Positions 36,240 to 45,080 of a stretch of 64,000 nt of DNA are shown piece by piece (position 1 is the first letter of the stretch; every line of letters starts with the position of its first letter). A program made the translations under genes and the position numbers. Origin of the DNA: an uncultured Verrucomicrobiota bacterium (GTDB lineage: Bacteria > Verrucomicrobiota > Verrucomicrobiia > Opitutales > Opitutaceae); assembly GCA_903904685.1 (NCBI GenBank), contig CAIVDS010000092.1, positions 1 to 64,000 on the forward strand, in the 5' to 3' direction. The notes under the pieces are model-generated. The model made no database searches and was not told where the DNA came from. It saw only the letters and a list, made by a program, of their open reading frames with translations.

Positions 36240-37157
36240 ATCAGGAAGCGGGCGGCGGTGGACGCGGTGCAGTTGCCAGGAGTTCCAGAGATTGTGCCAG
36301 AGAATGTAGCATGTGGGGCCGAGGGCGACCAGCGGGTTGGCGTAGGTGAGCGCGAGAAGGAGGGTGAAGCTGGTGTTCTTTTGGCCGAGCGACTGGCTGG
36401 CCTCCGCGCCGTAGGTGCGCCCGCCGATCAGGCGGCCGAGGGCGAAGTTGATGGCGCAAATGAGCAGGGTGACGGCGGCGATCTCAATGATCGCAAGATG
36501 CGATGCGTCGGCCTGCGTGCGCAGGAAATGCGAGGCGTTGGCCATCACGAGAAACAAGGTGACCATCCATGCGCCGAACGAAATGTCGCGCAGACGGGCG
36601 GGCCACGCGACGGCGGGCGGATGGATGCGTCGCACGACGAGGGCGAGTGCCAGCGGCACGAAAATGAGGAACGTAACGCTGCGGGCGATGCGGAGGAACA
36701 ACGTGGCGTCGACCTTGCCGAGCACCCATGGCAGGAGCACGGGCAGGAGGGCGGCGATCACGAGATTGGTAAGAATGAAGGCGGCGGTGACGTAGGTGAC
36801 GTCGCGGCGCATGAAGCTGATGATGACCGGCGCGGCGGCGGCGGTGGGGGCGATGCCGGCGAAGAAACCGGCCAGCGCCAGATCGCGTCCGCCGGCCAGC
36901 CAGCCCAGCGCGAAGCCGACGAAGCCCATACCCAGATTGACGCCGAGGAGGACGAGGTGGCTGCGTTGCAGGCTTGCCCTCGACCAAGCTGTGCCGAGAA
37001 ACACGGGGAAGAGCATGCCCATGATGAGCCATTGGATCACGCCGGCGGCGGCATGCGCCTGCGGAATGAGCGCGCCGAGGAGGAAGGCGATAAGGATGGC
37101 TGCAGTGCGTGCCAGACCGGTGAGCATGGCCACCGACACAATCCAACGTCGGGCCAT
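36210..37157 (-). CDS. Bile acid:sodium symporter (BASS/SBF)-like membrane transporter (315 aa)
   Basis: A very hydrophobic protein with about nine or ten membrane segments. The sequence GIAPTAAAAPVIISFMRRDVTY matches the conserved crossover region of the BASS/SBF fold, and QKNTSFTLLLALTYANPLVALGP the second one. The ATG at 37157 (MARRWIVSVAMLTGLARTA) places the start just before the first helix; a longer frame up to 37217 adds an Arg-rich leader and is less likely. Family members carry organic anions with sodium; substrate unknown. It is convergent with the broken aldo/keto reductase. Confidence 0.8.
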   Translation of the reverse strand: MARRWIVSVAMLTGLARTAAILIAFLLGALIPQAHAAAGVIQWLIMGMLFPVFLGTAWSRASLQRSHLVLLGVNLGMGFVGFALGWLAGGRDLALAGFFAGIAPTAAAAPVIISFMRRDVTYVTAAFILTNLVIAALLPVLLPWVLGKVDATLFLRIARSVTFLIFVPLALALVVRRIHPPAVAWPARLRDISFGAWMVTLFLVMANASHFLRTQADASHLAIIEIAAVTLLICAINFALGRLIGGRTYGAEASQSLGQKNTSFTLLLALTYANPLVALGPTCYILWHNLWNSWQLHRVHRRPLPDSQARISPGR

Positions 37158-37262
37158 GATGCAACGAAAGCGTCTGCGTCTTCCTTGGTTTTTTATCTTC
37201 AGATAACCGAATTGCAACGGACAGACTCATCTTCCCTGACCGTCGCTTTCGCAGACCGTCTT

Positions 37263-40200
37263 TTACGGACGGGTGACATTAAGTCGGAGGAAATACGGGC
37301 CGGACAACAGCGGGGTGCCGCTGTGAGCCTGCAGGAGCGTGGAGGTGTTCTGATCGATGATGACGCCGTTGGTGCTCCAACTGGACGCCGTGGCAAGATC
37401 GTTGGTGCCTTGGATGGAAAACGTCACGTCGGTGGCCGCCGGGTTCTTGGTCACAGTAAGCCGAAGAAAACCCGTGGTGATATCCGGCGTGATCCGGCTA
37501 CCGGTGATGACAGGGACGAACGGGTTGAGGCCGAGCGCATATTTGAGGAGATTGGGCAGGCCATCGGCCGAGGCGATGGCGGTGTCGGCCCCGGCGCCGC
37601 TGTTGGCGGTGCTGCCGAAGTAGGCGTAGCGCCACGATTGCGACGGGGTCATCGCCAGGATGGTGGTGGGGTCGGTCGCCGCATTATTGGCGGAGTTGAG
37701 ATCGCCGCTGCCGGAGACCTGGGCGATGTTGGTCAGGCTGGCGGCGGCGTTGGCGGCTACGCTTACGGTGAGCGTGAGAGGGGGATAACCGGCCCCGGCG
37801 GCGAGAGTGTCGCTGCGGGTGGCGGTGAGGGTGGGCAGATCGGTGGTCCAGCCGGCGCCGCCGAACGCGGTGGCGGTGAGGCCGGCGGGAAGCGTATCCG
37901 TTACGACCACCGTGCCGCCGGTGGGGGCGGTGCCGGCATTGGTCACGGTGATGACGTAGAATTGCGCGGGGTCGGCCTGGGTGAAGCTGCCGGCATGCGC
38001 TGACGCGAGCGTTAGGTCCGGCCACGAGGAAGGCGTGGGCGCCGAGGCGCTGTTGCGCGGGTTGGCCGTACCGATGACGAAATCGGCGGCGTTATTGTTG
38101 GTATTGGAGCGGCCGCTGCCGACTCGGAAATTGGCGCAGTTGTTGGTAGTGAGCTGGGCTGCGCGGCTGCCTTCGTAGGCGTTGGCGGTGCCGTAGCCGA
38201 CGAAGTCGACCACCCCGCTCGCGCCCACCGGATTGGTGACGTTGAGAGTTGTCTGGTTGCTGACGAGGGCGACCTTTTCGCCGGTTGAAGAATCCAGGCT
38301 GAACGTGCTGGAGACGTCGGGCGTGGGCAGAGGCGCGTCGCCGATACCGGCGTTGCCACCGCCAACCAGGTAGTGGTGCGCGGGGGCGATCGTGCCGCTG
38401 AGCGGGACGGACAACCATAGGCGGCTGGTGGCTCCCGCCATCTGCACCGACCATGTGCTGAGATCCACCGTCGTCGTGCCCGCGTTGAAAAGCTCGATGA
38501 AATCGTTCTGATAATTGGAACCGCCTTCGCAGTAAACCTGGCTGATCACCACGGACGACACCGGCAACGACGCGAGGGCAAACGCCGTGGCGCTGGTCGC
38601 AGTTCCGTCGGGCGTGGTGACGCCGATCACGCCGCCGCTCGCCCCGGGGGCGACGGTGAAACCAAGCTGGGCATTCGAGATCACTGTGAAAGGGACGGAG
38701 ACGCCGTTGAGCGTAACGCCGGTGGCGGAGGCGAGGTCGGTGCCGGTGACGACGATCGTGGAATAGACCGTGCCACTGGCCGGGCTGAAGCCGGTGATCG
38801 ACGGCGGCTGGCCGACAAGGGTGGGCAGGAGCACGCCCATGTTGGGCACGCCAAGACCGGTGGCCATGTCGTAGCCGATTGTCGCCCGATAAAGACCGCC
38901 GCTGGTGGGCGTGGCGTTGCTGCCTGTGGTGATGTCGACGAAATTGTTCGTGCCGAGGAGAGGATACAGGCGAGGATTCATCAAACCCAACGGAGCCTTG
39001 CCCTGAGTGGCGCGGGCCTGGTTGATGAGTGCGCAAAAACCGGCCCAGACGGGTGTGCTCCAACTCGTGCCGCCGTAGACCGTCGCCCCGCCGTTGATGT
39101 AAACATAGGCTCCGGTGTTGGGGTTGGCCACGAGGGCGACGTCGGGCACGCAACGCATCGTTCCCGCCGGCACTCCGGTTCCCTTCTGCCAGGCGGGGCG
39201 CGCATATTGGATGCTCACCCCGCCGCCCGTGCCATAAGTGGAGCCGACCCCGCCCCAGGCGCTCTCGCTGGTGCGCAGTCCGGTGGCGGCGTCGACGTTG
39301 AGAGTCGTGCCGCCCACGCCTGTGACGTTGGGGTCGGAGGAGTAGCTTTCCACTTGCAGCGGGCCGTTGTTCGCCGACGAGATGTTGCTGGGCGTGGAGC
39401 CGTAATCGCCGGTGGCGACAAAAACACTTACCCCTGCGCCGGCCAAGGTGGCGAAGAGCTGCGCGTCGGTGGCGAATTCCGCCTGGGGCACCGTCGTCTC
39501 GCCCTCCCCGAGGCTGATCGAGAGCACGTGCAGTTCGGGCTGGGTCGGCAGGTCGTTGATGATTTGTTGGAGGCTTTGGTCCAGCGCGCTGTTGGCCAGC
39601 GAGCCCGCCGCATACACGCGGATCTTGGCGCCGGGGGCGATGCCGCTCGCCCACTCGACGTCGAGGGTCTCTTCGCCGCTCGGAGGGGCCAGCGAGGCAT
39701 TGGTGACGTTGACAAATTCCAGGTTGGCCGAGTTCTGGGCGACGCCGTTGTTGGTCCAGAACGTCGTCACGTCGGAGACGCTGGGAACGGTGTCGATCAG
39801 GATGGCGATTTTTTGGCCGGCGCCGGTCACGCCGAGGTTGGCGGCATTGTAGGCGGTGAGGATTTGTTTGATCGTGTAGGGGGGCGCGTTGTTGGTGAGC
39901 GATTGGGAGATCACATGCTTGCGCCGCTGGTGGTAGGGCTGGAGATGGTTGATGCCCAGCACCGGCCCCGCGATGCTCTGGGGCAGACTGGGCGCGGTGT
40001 CGGCGGCGTGATAGGCGCGACCGCCATTGGCCGTGACGGACACCAGGTGAACCTGGAAACTTTTGCGCACCTGCGGCAACTTTCCGCGCGCATACACCAC
40101 CAGTCGGCTGGGGTCGTCGCGCGTAATGGTGAATCCCTCTTTTTTCAGCCAGGCGACCACCGCGGCATAATCACTCTTCAACGGCAGGTAGGTGCGCTCA

Positions 40201-40502
40201 AGTTCCGCGCGCGGGAGGATTTCCCCCCGGATGATCCGGGCCTGCATCTCCGCATAGTTGCGCAGACGCAGGGCCATGCCGAACTCCATGAACTGGGTGT
40301 CGTCGGCCGTCGGCACCTCCCGCCTGGTGGCAGATATGTGGGTGGGCAACGAAGCCACGCTGCCGGGAAAAGACACCCGGGGCTCGGCGGTCTGCGCCCG
40401 GCACGGCAACGCTGCGCCCGCGATCACGGCGATCAGGAGGACAAGCCGTGGGAAAGGGCCGGCCGGCAACCCGCGCGAATGGACCAGTGGAAACGTCGTC
40501 AC
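37263..40502 (-). CDS. Secreted sedolisin (peptidase S53) with IPT/TIG, lamin-tail and DUF11 modules (1079 aa)
   Basis: A GTG start gives a signal peptide (RLVLLIAVIAGAALPCRAQ). Residues about 45-195 are the pro-kumamolisin activation domain. The catalytic domain (about 205-555) has Glu277 and Asp281 (SGEETLDVEW), the oxyanion Asp366 (VATGDYGS) and Ser480 (YGGTSWSTPVWAG), a complete sedolisin set. Then come an IPT/TIG domain (about 560-640), a lamin-tail domain (about 645-810, VYCEGGSNYQNDFIELFNAG), a DUF11 repeat (about 815-930, FYVITVTNAGTAPTGGTVVV) and a C-terminal module with LPNLLKYALGLNPF, common on secreted Verrucomicrobia proteins. Sedolisins are acid endopeptidases. It stands alone between a transporter and a divergent TAXI-type gene. 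Confidence 0.92.
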   Translation of the reverse strand: MTTFPLVHSRGLPAGPFPRLVLLIAVIAGAALPCRAQTAEPRVSFPGSVASLPTHISATRREVPTADDTQFMEFGMALRLRNYAEMQARIIRGEILPRAELERTYLPLKSDYAAVVAWLKKEGFTITRDDPSRLVVYARGKLPQVRKSFQVHLVSVTANGGRAYHAADTAPSLPQSIAGPVLGINHLQPYHQRRKHVISQSLTNNAPPYTIKQILTAYNAANLGVTGAGQKIAILIDTVPSVSDVTTFWTNNGVAQNSANLEFVNVTNASLAPPSGEETLDVEWASGIAPGAKIRVYAAGSLANSALDQSLQQIINDLPTQPELHVLSISLGEGETTVPQAEFATDAQLFATLAGAGVSVFVATGDYGSTPSNISSANNGPLQVESYSSDPNVTGVGGTTLNVDAATGLRTSESAWGGVGSTYGTGGGVSIQYARPAWQKGTGVPAGTMRCVPDVALVANPNTGAYVYINGGATVYGGTSWSTPVWAGFCALINQARATQGKAPLGLMNPRLYPLLGTNNFVDITTGSNATPTSGGLYRATIGYDMATGLGVPNMGVLLPTLVGQPPSITGFSPASGTVYSTIVVTGTDLASATGVTLNGVSVPFTVISNAQLGFTVAPGASGGVIGVTTPDGTATSATAFALASLPVSSVVISQVYCEGGSNYQNDFIELFNAGTTTVDLSTWSVQMAGATSRLWLSVPLSGTIAPAHHYLVGGGNAGIGDAPLPTPDVSSTFSLDSSTGEKVALVSNQTTLNVTNPVGASGVVDFVGYGTANAYEGSRAAQLTTNNCANFRVGSGRSNTNNNAADFVIGTANPRNSASAPTPSSWPDLTLASAHAGSFTQADPAQFYVITVTNAGTAPTGGTVVVTDTLPAGLTATAFGGAGWTTDLPTLTATRSDTLAAGAGYPPLTLTVSVAANAAASLTNIAQVSGSGDLNSANNAATDPTTILAMTPSQSWRYAYFGSTANSGAGADTAIASADGLPNLLKYALGLNPFVPVITGSRITPDITTGFLRLTVTKNPAATDVTFSIQGTNDLATASSWSTNGVIIDQNTSTLLQAHSGTPLLSGPYFLRLNVTRP

Positions 40503-40744
40503 AAAAAATCAGGTGGGGACGGATGTTATGCTCAATGGGACGGCGGTGAACCTTCTTGGTTCCGGAATATTCGCGCCGAACTTGTTTCTGGCTGCAAGCC
40601 CCGGGAATTCAAGGCCAGTGATGCTCCCCCGCGCCGCGACCGGCGCCGGCCCTCTTGCGAGTAAGATCGAAGGTTCCGGATGACACCGAGCGTGAGACCA
40701 TTGCATCTTTGGGCGTTTTCTTCATCGTTCGGCCTGCGAAATCC

Positions 40745-42097
40745 ATGAACACTCCCAAGGCACGGAAACGATTCCCGCTCGTCGCAATGCTGATTGAAAC
40801 CTTCGGGTTCAGTCCGGCTCTGGCGTCCGCCGCCGCGCTCTTTTTCGCGTTCGTCTGCCTGCTGGCGGTCCTGTGGATCGTGCGGTCCTCGCCGCCGCAC
40901 AAACTGGTCATGACCAGCGGGCCGGAGGGCAGTTCGTTTCAGCGTTGGGCCGACGCCTACCAAAAAGCCCTCGCCAAGCACGGCGTGGTGCTCGAGATCC
41001 GCCCTTCGAGCGGTTCGTTGGACAACCTCAAGCGGCTGCAATCCGCCGCCTCGGGGGTTGATATCGGGTTCGTCGCGGGCGGGATCGAGAAGGATCAGAA
41101 CCTGGACGGCCTGGTGTCGCTCGGGAGCGTGGCCTACCAGCCGATCTGGGTTTTTTATCACGGCGCCACGCCGGTCATGAACCGGCTTTCCCAGCTTGCC
41201 GGTCGGCGCGTCGCGATCGGCGCTCCGGGCAGCGGCACGCGGTCGATCGCCCTCGCCTTGCTTCAGGCCAACGGCATCGCCGGCGCGCCCACGACTTTCG
41301 TCGATCTTGATTCCGGCGCGGCGGCGGCGGCGTTGCTCCAGGGTAAACTCGACGCGGTTTTCCTCATGGGCGACTCCGCCGCGCTTCAGACGCTGCGCGA
41401 ACTCGAGCATGCGCCCGACGTGCAGTTGTTCAGCTTCGTCCAGGCCGACGCCTACGTGCGCCGCAACACCTCCCTCAATAAGATCGAGCTGCCCGAGGGT
41501 TCTCTCGACCTCGGCAACAACCTGCCTGCGCATGAAGTCGTTCTTGTCGGGCCGACGGTGGAGTTCGTCGCGAGGGAAGGTCTGCACTCCGCGTTGTCGG
41601 ACCTGCTGCTCGACGTGGCCCGGGAAGTTCACGGCAAGGCGAACCTGCTTCAAAAGCGCGGCGAGTTTCCCGCGCCGCTCGAACACGAGTTTCAACTGAG
41701 CGACGACGCGCAGCGCTACTACAAATCGGGGCGGAGCTGGCTGTATCGTTCGATCGGCTCCTTCTGGGTGGCGAGCCTGCTCAACCGCATCCTCGTGGCG
41801 GTGGTGCCGCTGGCGTTGGTGATCATCCCCGCCGTCCGGCTACTGCCCACGGCGTATCGCTTCAATATCCAGCTGAAGTTATACCGCTGCTATCGTCCGT
41901 TGCAGCGCCTCGAGCGCGAGAGCTTCGGGTCGCTCACCGCCGGGCGCGTGCAGGAGCTGCTGCGGGAACTCGACGAGATCGAGAAGACGGTCGGCCGCCT
42001 CAGGGTGCCGGCGTCGTTCGCCGAACGCTTCTACAGTTTGCGCAGTTATATCCATTTCGTGCGCGAGCGGCTCAAGGCCACCGCGACGACGGCGTAG
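40745..42097 (+). CDS. Membrane-anchored TAXI-type TRAP solute-binding protein (450 aa)
   Basis: From the ATG at 40745 there is a cytoplasmic stretch, a membrane helix (ALFFAFVCLLAVLWIV), and the TAXI fold: LVMTSGPEGSSFQRWADAYQ, VDIGFVAGGIEKDQN, GRRVAIGAPGSGTRSIALALL and GKLDAVFLMGDS. After about residue 335 comes a second membrane segment (ILVAVVPLALVIIPAVRLLP) and a cytoplasmic tail with a helical stretch (VQELLRELDEIEKTVGRL). Classical TAXI proteins are soluble periplasmic partners of TRAP permeases; the two-helix anchored form is known in orphan copies. No TRAP permease gene is near. It may sense or deliver glutamate-like or other organic acids, but the ligand is unknown. An upstream in-frame start at 40655 adds 30 unlikely residues. 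Confidence 0.85.
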   Translation: MNTPKARKRFPLVAMLIETFGFSPALASAAALFFAFVCLLAVLWIVRSSPPHKLVMTSGPEGSSFQRWADAYQKALAKHGVVLEIRPSSGSLDNLKRLQSAASGVDIGFVAGGIEKDQNLDGLVSLGSVAYQPIWVFYHGATPVMNRLSQLAGRRVAIGAPGSGTRSIALALLQANGIAGAPTTFVDLDSGAAAAALLQGKLDAVFLMGDSAALQTLRELEHAPDVQLFSFVQADAYVRRNTSLNKIELPEGSLDLGNNLPAHEVVLVGPTVEFVAREGLHSALSDLLLDVAREVHGKANLLQKRGEFPAPLEHEFQLSDDAQRYYKSGRSWLYRSIGSFWVASLLNRILVAVVPLALVIIPAVRLLPTAYRFNIQLKLYRCYRPLQRLERESFGSLTAGRVQELLRELDEIEKTVGRLRVPASFAERFYSLRSYIHFVRERLKATATTA

Positions 42098-42459
42098 CCG
42101 CGGGCGACGCCGAAGGCCTGCTCGTCTTGCGCGTTGCCCCGGGCTGAAAGCCAGCCCAATCAAAGCCGGCGTCCGGTCTGGGGTGAATGCCGCAACTCGC
42201 CGCGCCCCTCTTAGCTCGCTTGCCGGCGACGGCACCGTCTGACCCACGCTCGTCAATTCGCTCGTACGCCACGCGATGCACGGCTTCGATTTCAACAGGC
42301 CGCATCTGGGGCGGTGCCAGCGAGGGTTTCACCCGGCGTTGGTTTCTTGAGCCGGACCCGCGCGATCAGATGCGACCGTGCGTCGACAACAAGACGCCGG
42401 GGTCGCTGATGCGGCACCCGGCGGGTGCAATCCCTCGAATCTCGGTTCGCTGGATTGGT
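42098..42459. other. Gene-free convergent spacer of 362 bases
   Basis: It lies between the 3' ends of the TAXI-type gene and an Hsp20 gene. Open frames exist on both strands but have no start signals or recognisable family. A small stem (GGGCTG and CAGCCC, loop AAAGC) lies at 42141-42157, without a T-run. It is GC-rich; nothing else stands out. Confidence 0.5.
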
Positions 42460-42864
42460 TTACTTGATCGCGATCTTCCTCGGCTTTAGCGCCTCGGCCT
42501 TCGGCAGTGAGACGCGCAGCACGCCGTCGCGTAGATCCGCGGCGATCTTGTCGGCATCGATCGCGTTGTCATGGTTGAGGACGAGCTCGAAGGGCACATC
42601 CAGCGATTCACGATAAAGCGCGGTCCAAGCTTCTGGCTGTTTCCAGGCCCGGCGGCCAATGATGCGCAACTCGCCGGTTTCGGCGGTCAGCTCAAGGCCT
42701 TCCTTGGTGACGCTGGGCAGGTAGACCGTGAGGCCGTAGGCCTCGTCGGTCTCCTTGATTTCATACATGGGTTTCAGCCCGTTGGTGTGGTTGCGCTCCT
42801 GGCCGCCATCGCGGCGAGCCAGCGCACGGTTCATCGTGGGAATAAGAGTGTCGAAGTATGACAT
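42460..42864 (-). CDS. Small heat-shock protein, Hsp20/alpha-crystallin family (134 aa)
   Basis: An alpha-crystallin domain spans about 33-134: YEIKETDEAYGLTVYLPSV opens it and DLRDGVLRVSLPKAEALKPR carries the hallmark GVL motif and last strand. The short N-terminal arm (MSYFDTLIPTMNRALARRD) is typical of bacterial class members. It acts as an ATP-independent holdase in the cytoplasm. It follows the second Hsp20 gene by 49 bases on the same strand, so the pair are probably one operon and may form mixed oligomers. There is no C-terminal IxI motif; the end is KPRKIAIK. Confidence 0.92.
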   Translation of the reverse strand: MSYFDTLIPTMNRALARRDGGQERNHTNGLKPMYEIKETDEAYGLTVYLPSVTKEGLELTAETGELRIIGRRAWKQPEAWTALYRESLDVPFELVLNHDNAIDADKIAADLRDGVLRVSLPKAEALKPRKIAIK

Positions 42865-42913
42865 GGTGATTTCTCCTTTTGGTTAAGATATGGATTCGTC
42901 CGAGCGGGCCGGA

Positions 42914-43375
42914 TTACTTGATGGCGACCAAGATCTTCTTGGGTTTGGCCTCCTCGCGCTTCGGCAGCGTGACATGGAGGACGCCATTCTCGTATTGGGC
43001 GCTGACCTTGTCGGTCTGCACGGGCTCCGGGATGCTCACCGAGCGGCTGAAGGAGAAGGTCTCCTCCTCAGTCTTCTCATTGGCGACTTGGGTCTTCCGG
43101 ACAGCGTTGATGGTGAGGTAATCCTCGACCATCTCGACGTTGATGTCGTCGCGATTGACACCCGGCAGCTCAGCGCGGACATGGACGGCATCCTTGTCCT
43201 CAAAGAGATCGACCGGGAAGCGCGAGCCCTGGGTGGAGCCACTGAAGTCGGCGAGCGAGGTTTCGAACAGGCGGTCGATCTCGCTCTCGAGACCAGACCA
43301 CGGGAAGCGCGACATGCCCCCGAGTATGGGGGGCAGGCTGCGATATGTGGGATATGTGTATTGAACAAGTCTCAT
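42914..43375 (-). CDS. Small heat-shock protein, Hsp20/alpha-crystallin family (153 aa)
   Basis: The N-terminal arm includes WSGLESEIDRLFETSLADF, followed by the alpha-crystallin domain: FPVDLFEDKDAVHVRAELPGV, VEMVEDYLTINAVRK, FSFSRSVSIPEPVQ and YENGVLHVTLPKREEAKPKK. This is the classic Hsp18/IbpA-like arrangement with the GVL motif. GGAAATC a few bases before the ATG is a reasonable ribosome-binding site. It is the first gene of the two-gene Hsp20 unit. The leader contains a 7-base stem (43417-43433) about 40 bases before the start. No CIRCE element or obvious ROSE-type thermometer was recognised. Confidence 0.93.
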   Translation of the reverse strand: MRLVQYTYPTYRSLPPILGGMSRFPWSGLESEIDRLFETSLADFSGSTQGSRFPVDLFEDKDAVHVRAELPGVNRDDINVEMVEDYLTINAVRKTQVANEKTEEETFSFSRSVSIPEPVQTDKVSAQYENGVLHVTLPKREEAKPKKILVAIK

Positions 43376-43929
43376 AATGATTTCCTTTATTGATGTAATA
43401 GTTGGTTTGTTGTGAGCGCCGCTTGTAGCGGCGGCATGGTTTACTCCATCGCATAACGGATGCCGCCACGGGGACCGTGCAAATGACGCAGTTTTAGGCC
43501 TTTAGTTTTCAACGACCAACGCCGTTGGGAAAAAACGGCACCTAGCAGTATGTCGCTCGGGAAATTACGTCGCAGCAGGTTGCTGCGACGAGAAACACGC
43601 TCGGTTTCGCTTGTTACCGTGCCACACTACCACACGAGTTTGGCGTGTTGCCCCGTTGCTGTCTTGCCCGGTCGTTCCTCTAGCCGCACAACATCATGAA
43701 GGTTCAACGGTCGAACCCAAGTGGGCGTGGCGAGTTTCGTTGTTTTTATTTTCATGACAAGGTGATGGCCGCTGCACTTGAGTTTTGGCCAAGCCTGCTC
43801 AGGGTCCGCAGGCCGCCCGTCGAAGCCGGTTGAGGCTCCATGGAAGCCGGTTTTGCCAATGGTCGGAGTTTGCCAACCCTCGGCAGAGTGCGCCCGATCA
43901 CCGGGCAAGCCGGTCGGGCGCGGGGCGAA
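43376..43929. other. Spacer of 554 bases with two hairpins and one doubtful small frame
   Basis: Two perfect stems are visible. One is CGCCGCT/AGCGGCG with loop TGT at 43417-43433, in the Hsp20 leader. The other is CGTCGCAGCA/TGCTGCGACG with loop GGT at 43568-43590. Neither has a T-run. On the minus strand, 43627-43755 reads MKIKTTKLATPTWVRPLNLH and ends GQHAKLVW; it has no ribosome-binding site or known family, so I do not call it a gene. The Hsp20 promoter should lie here, but I could not fix its boxes. Confidence 0.5.
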
Positions 43930-45039
43930 TCAGACCTCGACCCATTCCTGCTTGGAGGGATCCATGGGCCGGGGTTGCTTGCAGGTGCTGGTGAGCGTGA
44001 CGGCCCGGCCGGTGTCGGACGCCTCGTGGATGGCCTGCATGATATCGACCGCATGCAGGGCGATGCCGTCGTTGGCGCGATGCGGGCGGCCGGTGTTGAT
44101 CGCGTCAACCATATCGGCGACGCCCACGCCGCGAGAGCCTTCCCGGTAGGGATGCGTGTGGTTGCGCTCGACCCAGTCCTTGTCGCCGGCGCGACGGATG
44201 CGCACGGGGCCGCCGGTGCCGTTGGGATCGGGAACCTGCAGGGAGCCGTTGGTTCCCCAGAGTTCCAGATTGGGAAGGGTGTTGCCGTGGGGAATATCGA
44301 AGCTCGTGGTGAGCGTGCCCACGGTCCCGCAGGCAAATTCAAGAATCGAAACGAGGTGGGTCGGCACCTCGACGGTGACGACCTTGCCGTGCTTGGGGCG
44401 GCTGGTGATGGTGCGGGTCGGATGGGTGGTGCGCGTCACGCCGGTGACCCGCGTGACCGGACCGAGCAGGGTGATGAGGGCGTGCAGGTAATAGGGGCCC
44501 ATGTCGAACATCGGGCCGCCGCCGGGTTGATAATAAAATTCGGGAGACGGGTGCCAGCTTTCGTGTCCGCCGCAGAGCATGTTTCCGCTGAAGCCGACCA
44601 CCTTTCCGATGGCGCCTTCGTCGAGCAGGGCGCGGGCGGTCTGGATGGCGGCGCCGAGACAGGTGTCGGGCGCGCAGCCGACGCGCAGGCCCTTCGCGAC
44701 CGCAGCGGCGACCACGGCCGCGCCTTCGGTGCGGTTGAGGGCGAAGGGTTTTTCGCTGTAGGCGTGTTTGCCGGCGGCGAGGATGCGAAGGTCGATCTCG
44801 GCGTGGGCGACCGGGATGGTGAGGTTGACGACGAGCGCGATGGCGGGATCGGCGAGCAGGGCGTCGATGCCCACGGCGGCGCAGTTGTATTCCTTGGCCT
44901 TGGCCTCGGCGGCGGCGTGCACGAGGTCGGCGCATGCCTTGACGTGGAGAAAGGGAAAGCGGTTGCAGGCCGTGAAGTAGGCCTTGGAGATGCTGCCGCA
45001 GCCGATGATACCGATCTGGGTGATGGTGGGGGTGCTCAT
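43930..45039 (-). CDS. Gfo/Idh/MocA-family oxidoreductase (369 aa)
   Basis: The N-terminal Rossmann fold begins TQIGIIGCGSISKAYFTAC with the NAD(P)-binding GxG motif. The family's EKP motif is AYSEKPFALNRTEGAAV. The C-terminal alpha/beta domain includes GGPMFDMGPYYLHALITLLG, the usual substrate-site helix. Length is typical (350-390). The ATG at 45039 is chosen over one four codons upstream because it fits the family start. These enzymes oxidise or epimerise sugars, inositols and related compounds. It is divergent from an AraC regulator 41 bases away, which probably controls it. A short ATAAC/GTTAT pair (45056-45078) lies in that gap. Substrate unknown. Confidence 0.9.
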   Translation of the reverse strand: MSTPTITQIGIIGCGSISKAYFTACNRFPFLHVKACADLVHAAAEAKAKEYNCAAVGIDALLADPAIALVVNLTIPVAHAEIDLRILAAGKHAYSEKPFALNRTEGAAVVAAAVAKGLRVGCAPDTCLGAAIQTARALLDEGAIGKVVGFSGNMLCGGHESWHPSPEFYYQPGGGPMFDMGPYYLHALITLLGPVTRVTGVTRTTHPTRTITSRPKHGKVVTVEVPTHLVSILEFACGTVGTLTTSFDIPHGNTLPNLELWGTNGSLQVPDPNGTGGPVRIRRAGDKDWVERNHTHPYREGSRGVGVADMVDAINTGRPHRANDGIALHAVDIMQAIHEASDTGRAVTLTSTCKQPRPMDPSKQEWVEV

Positions 45040-45080
45040 GGAGATGGCCACATTGATAACAGTTGCCGTCGCGGTTATGA

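Noticed and set aside
42187-42489. 100-codon plus-strand frame in the spacer before the Hsp20 gene
   Set aside because: No start signal or family and it runs into the 3' end of the convergent Hsp20 gene.
43376-43440. ROSE-type RNA thermometer before the Hsp20 genes
   Set aside because: The visible stem does not include or pair with the ribosome-binding site and no ROSE-type U(U/C)GCU element is seen.
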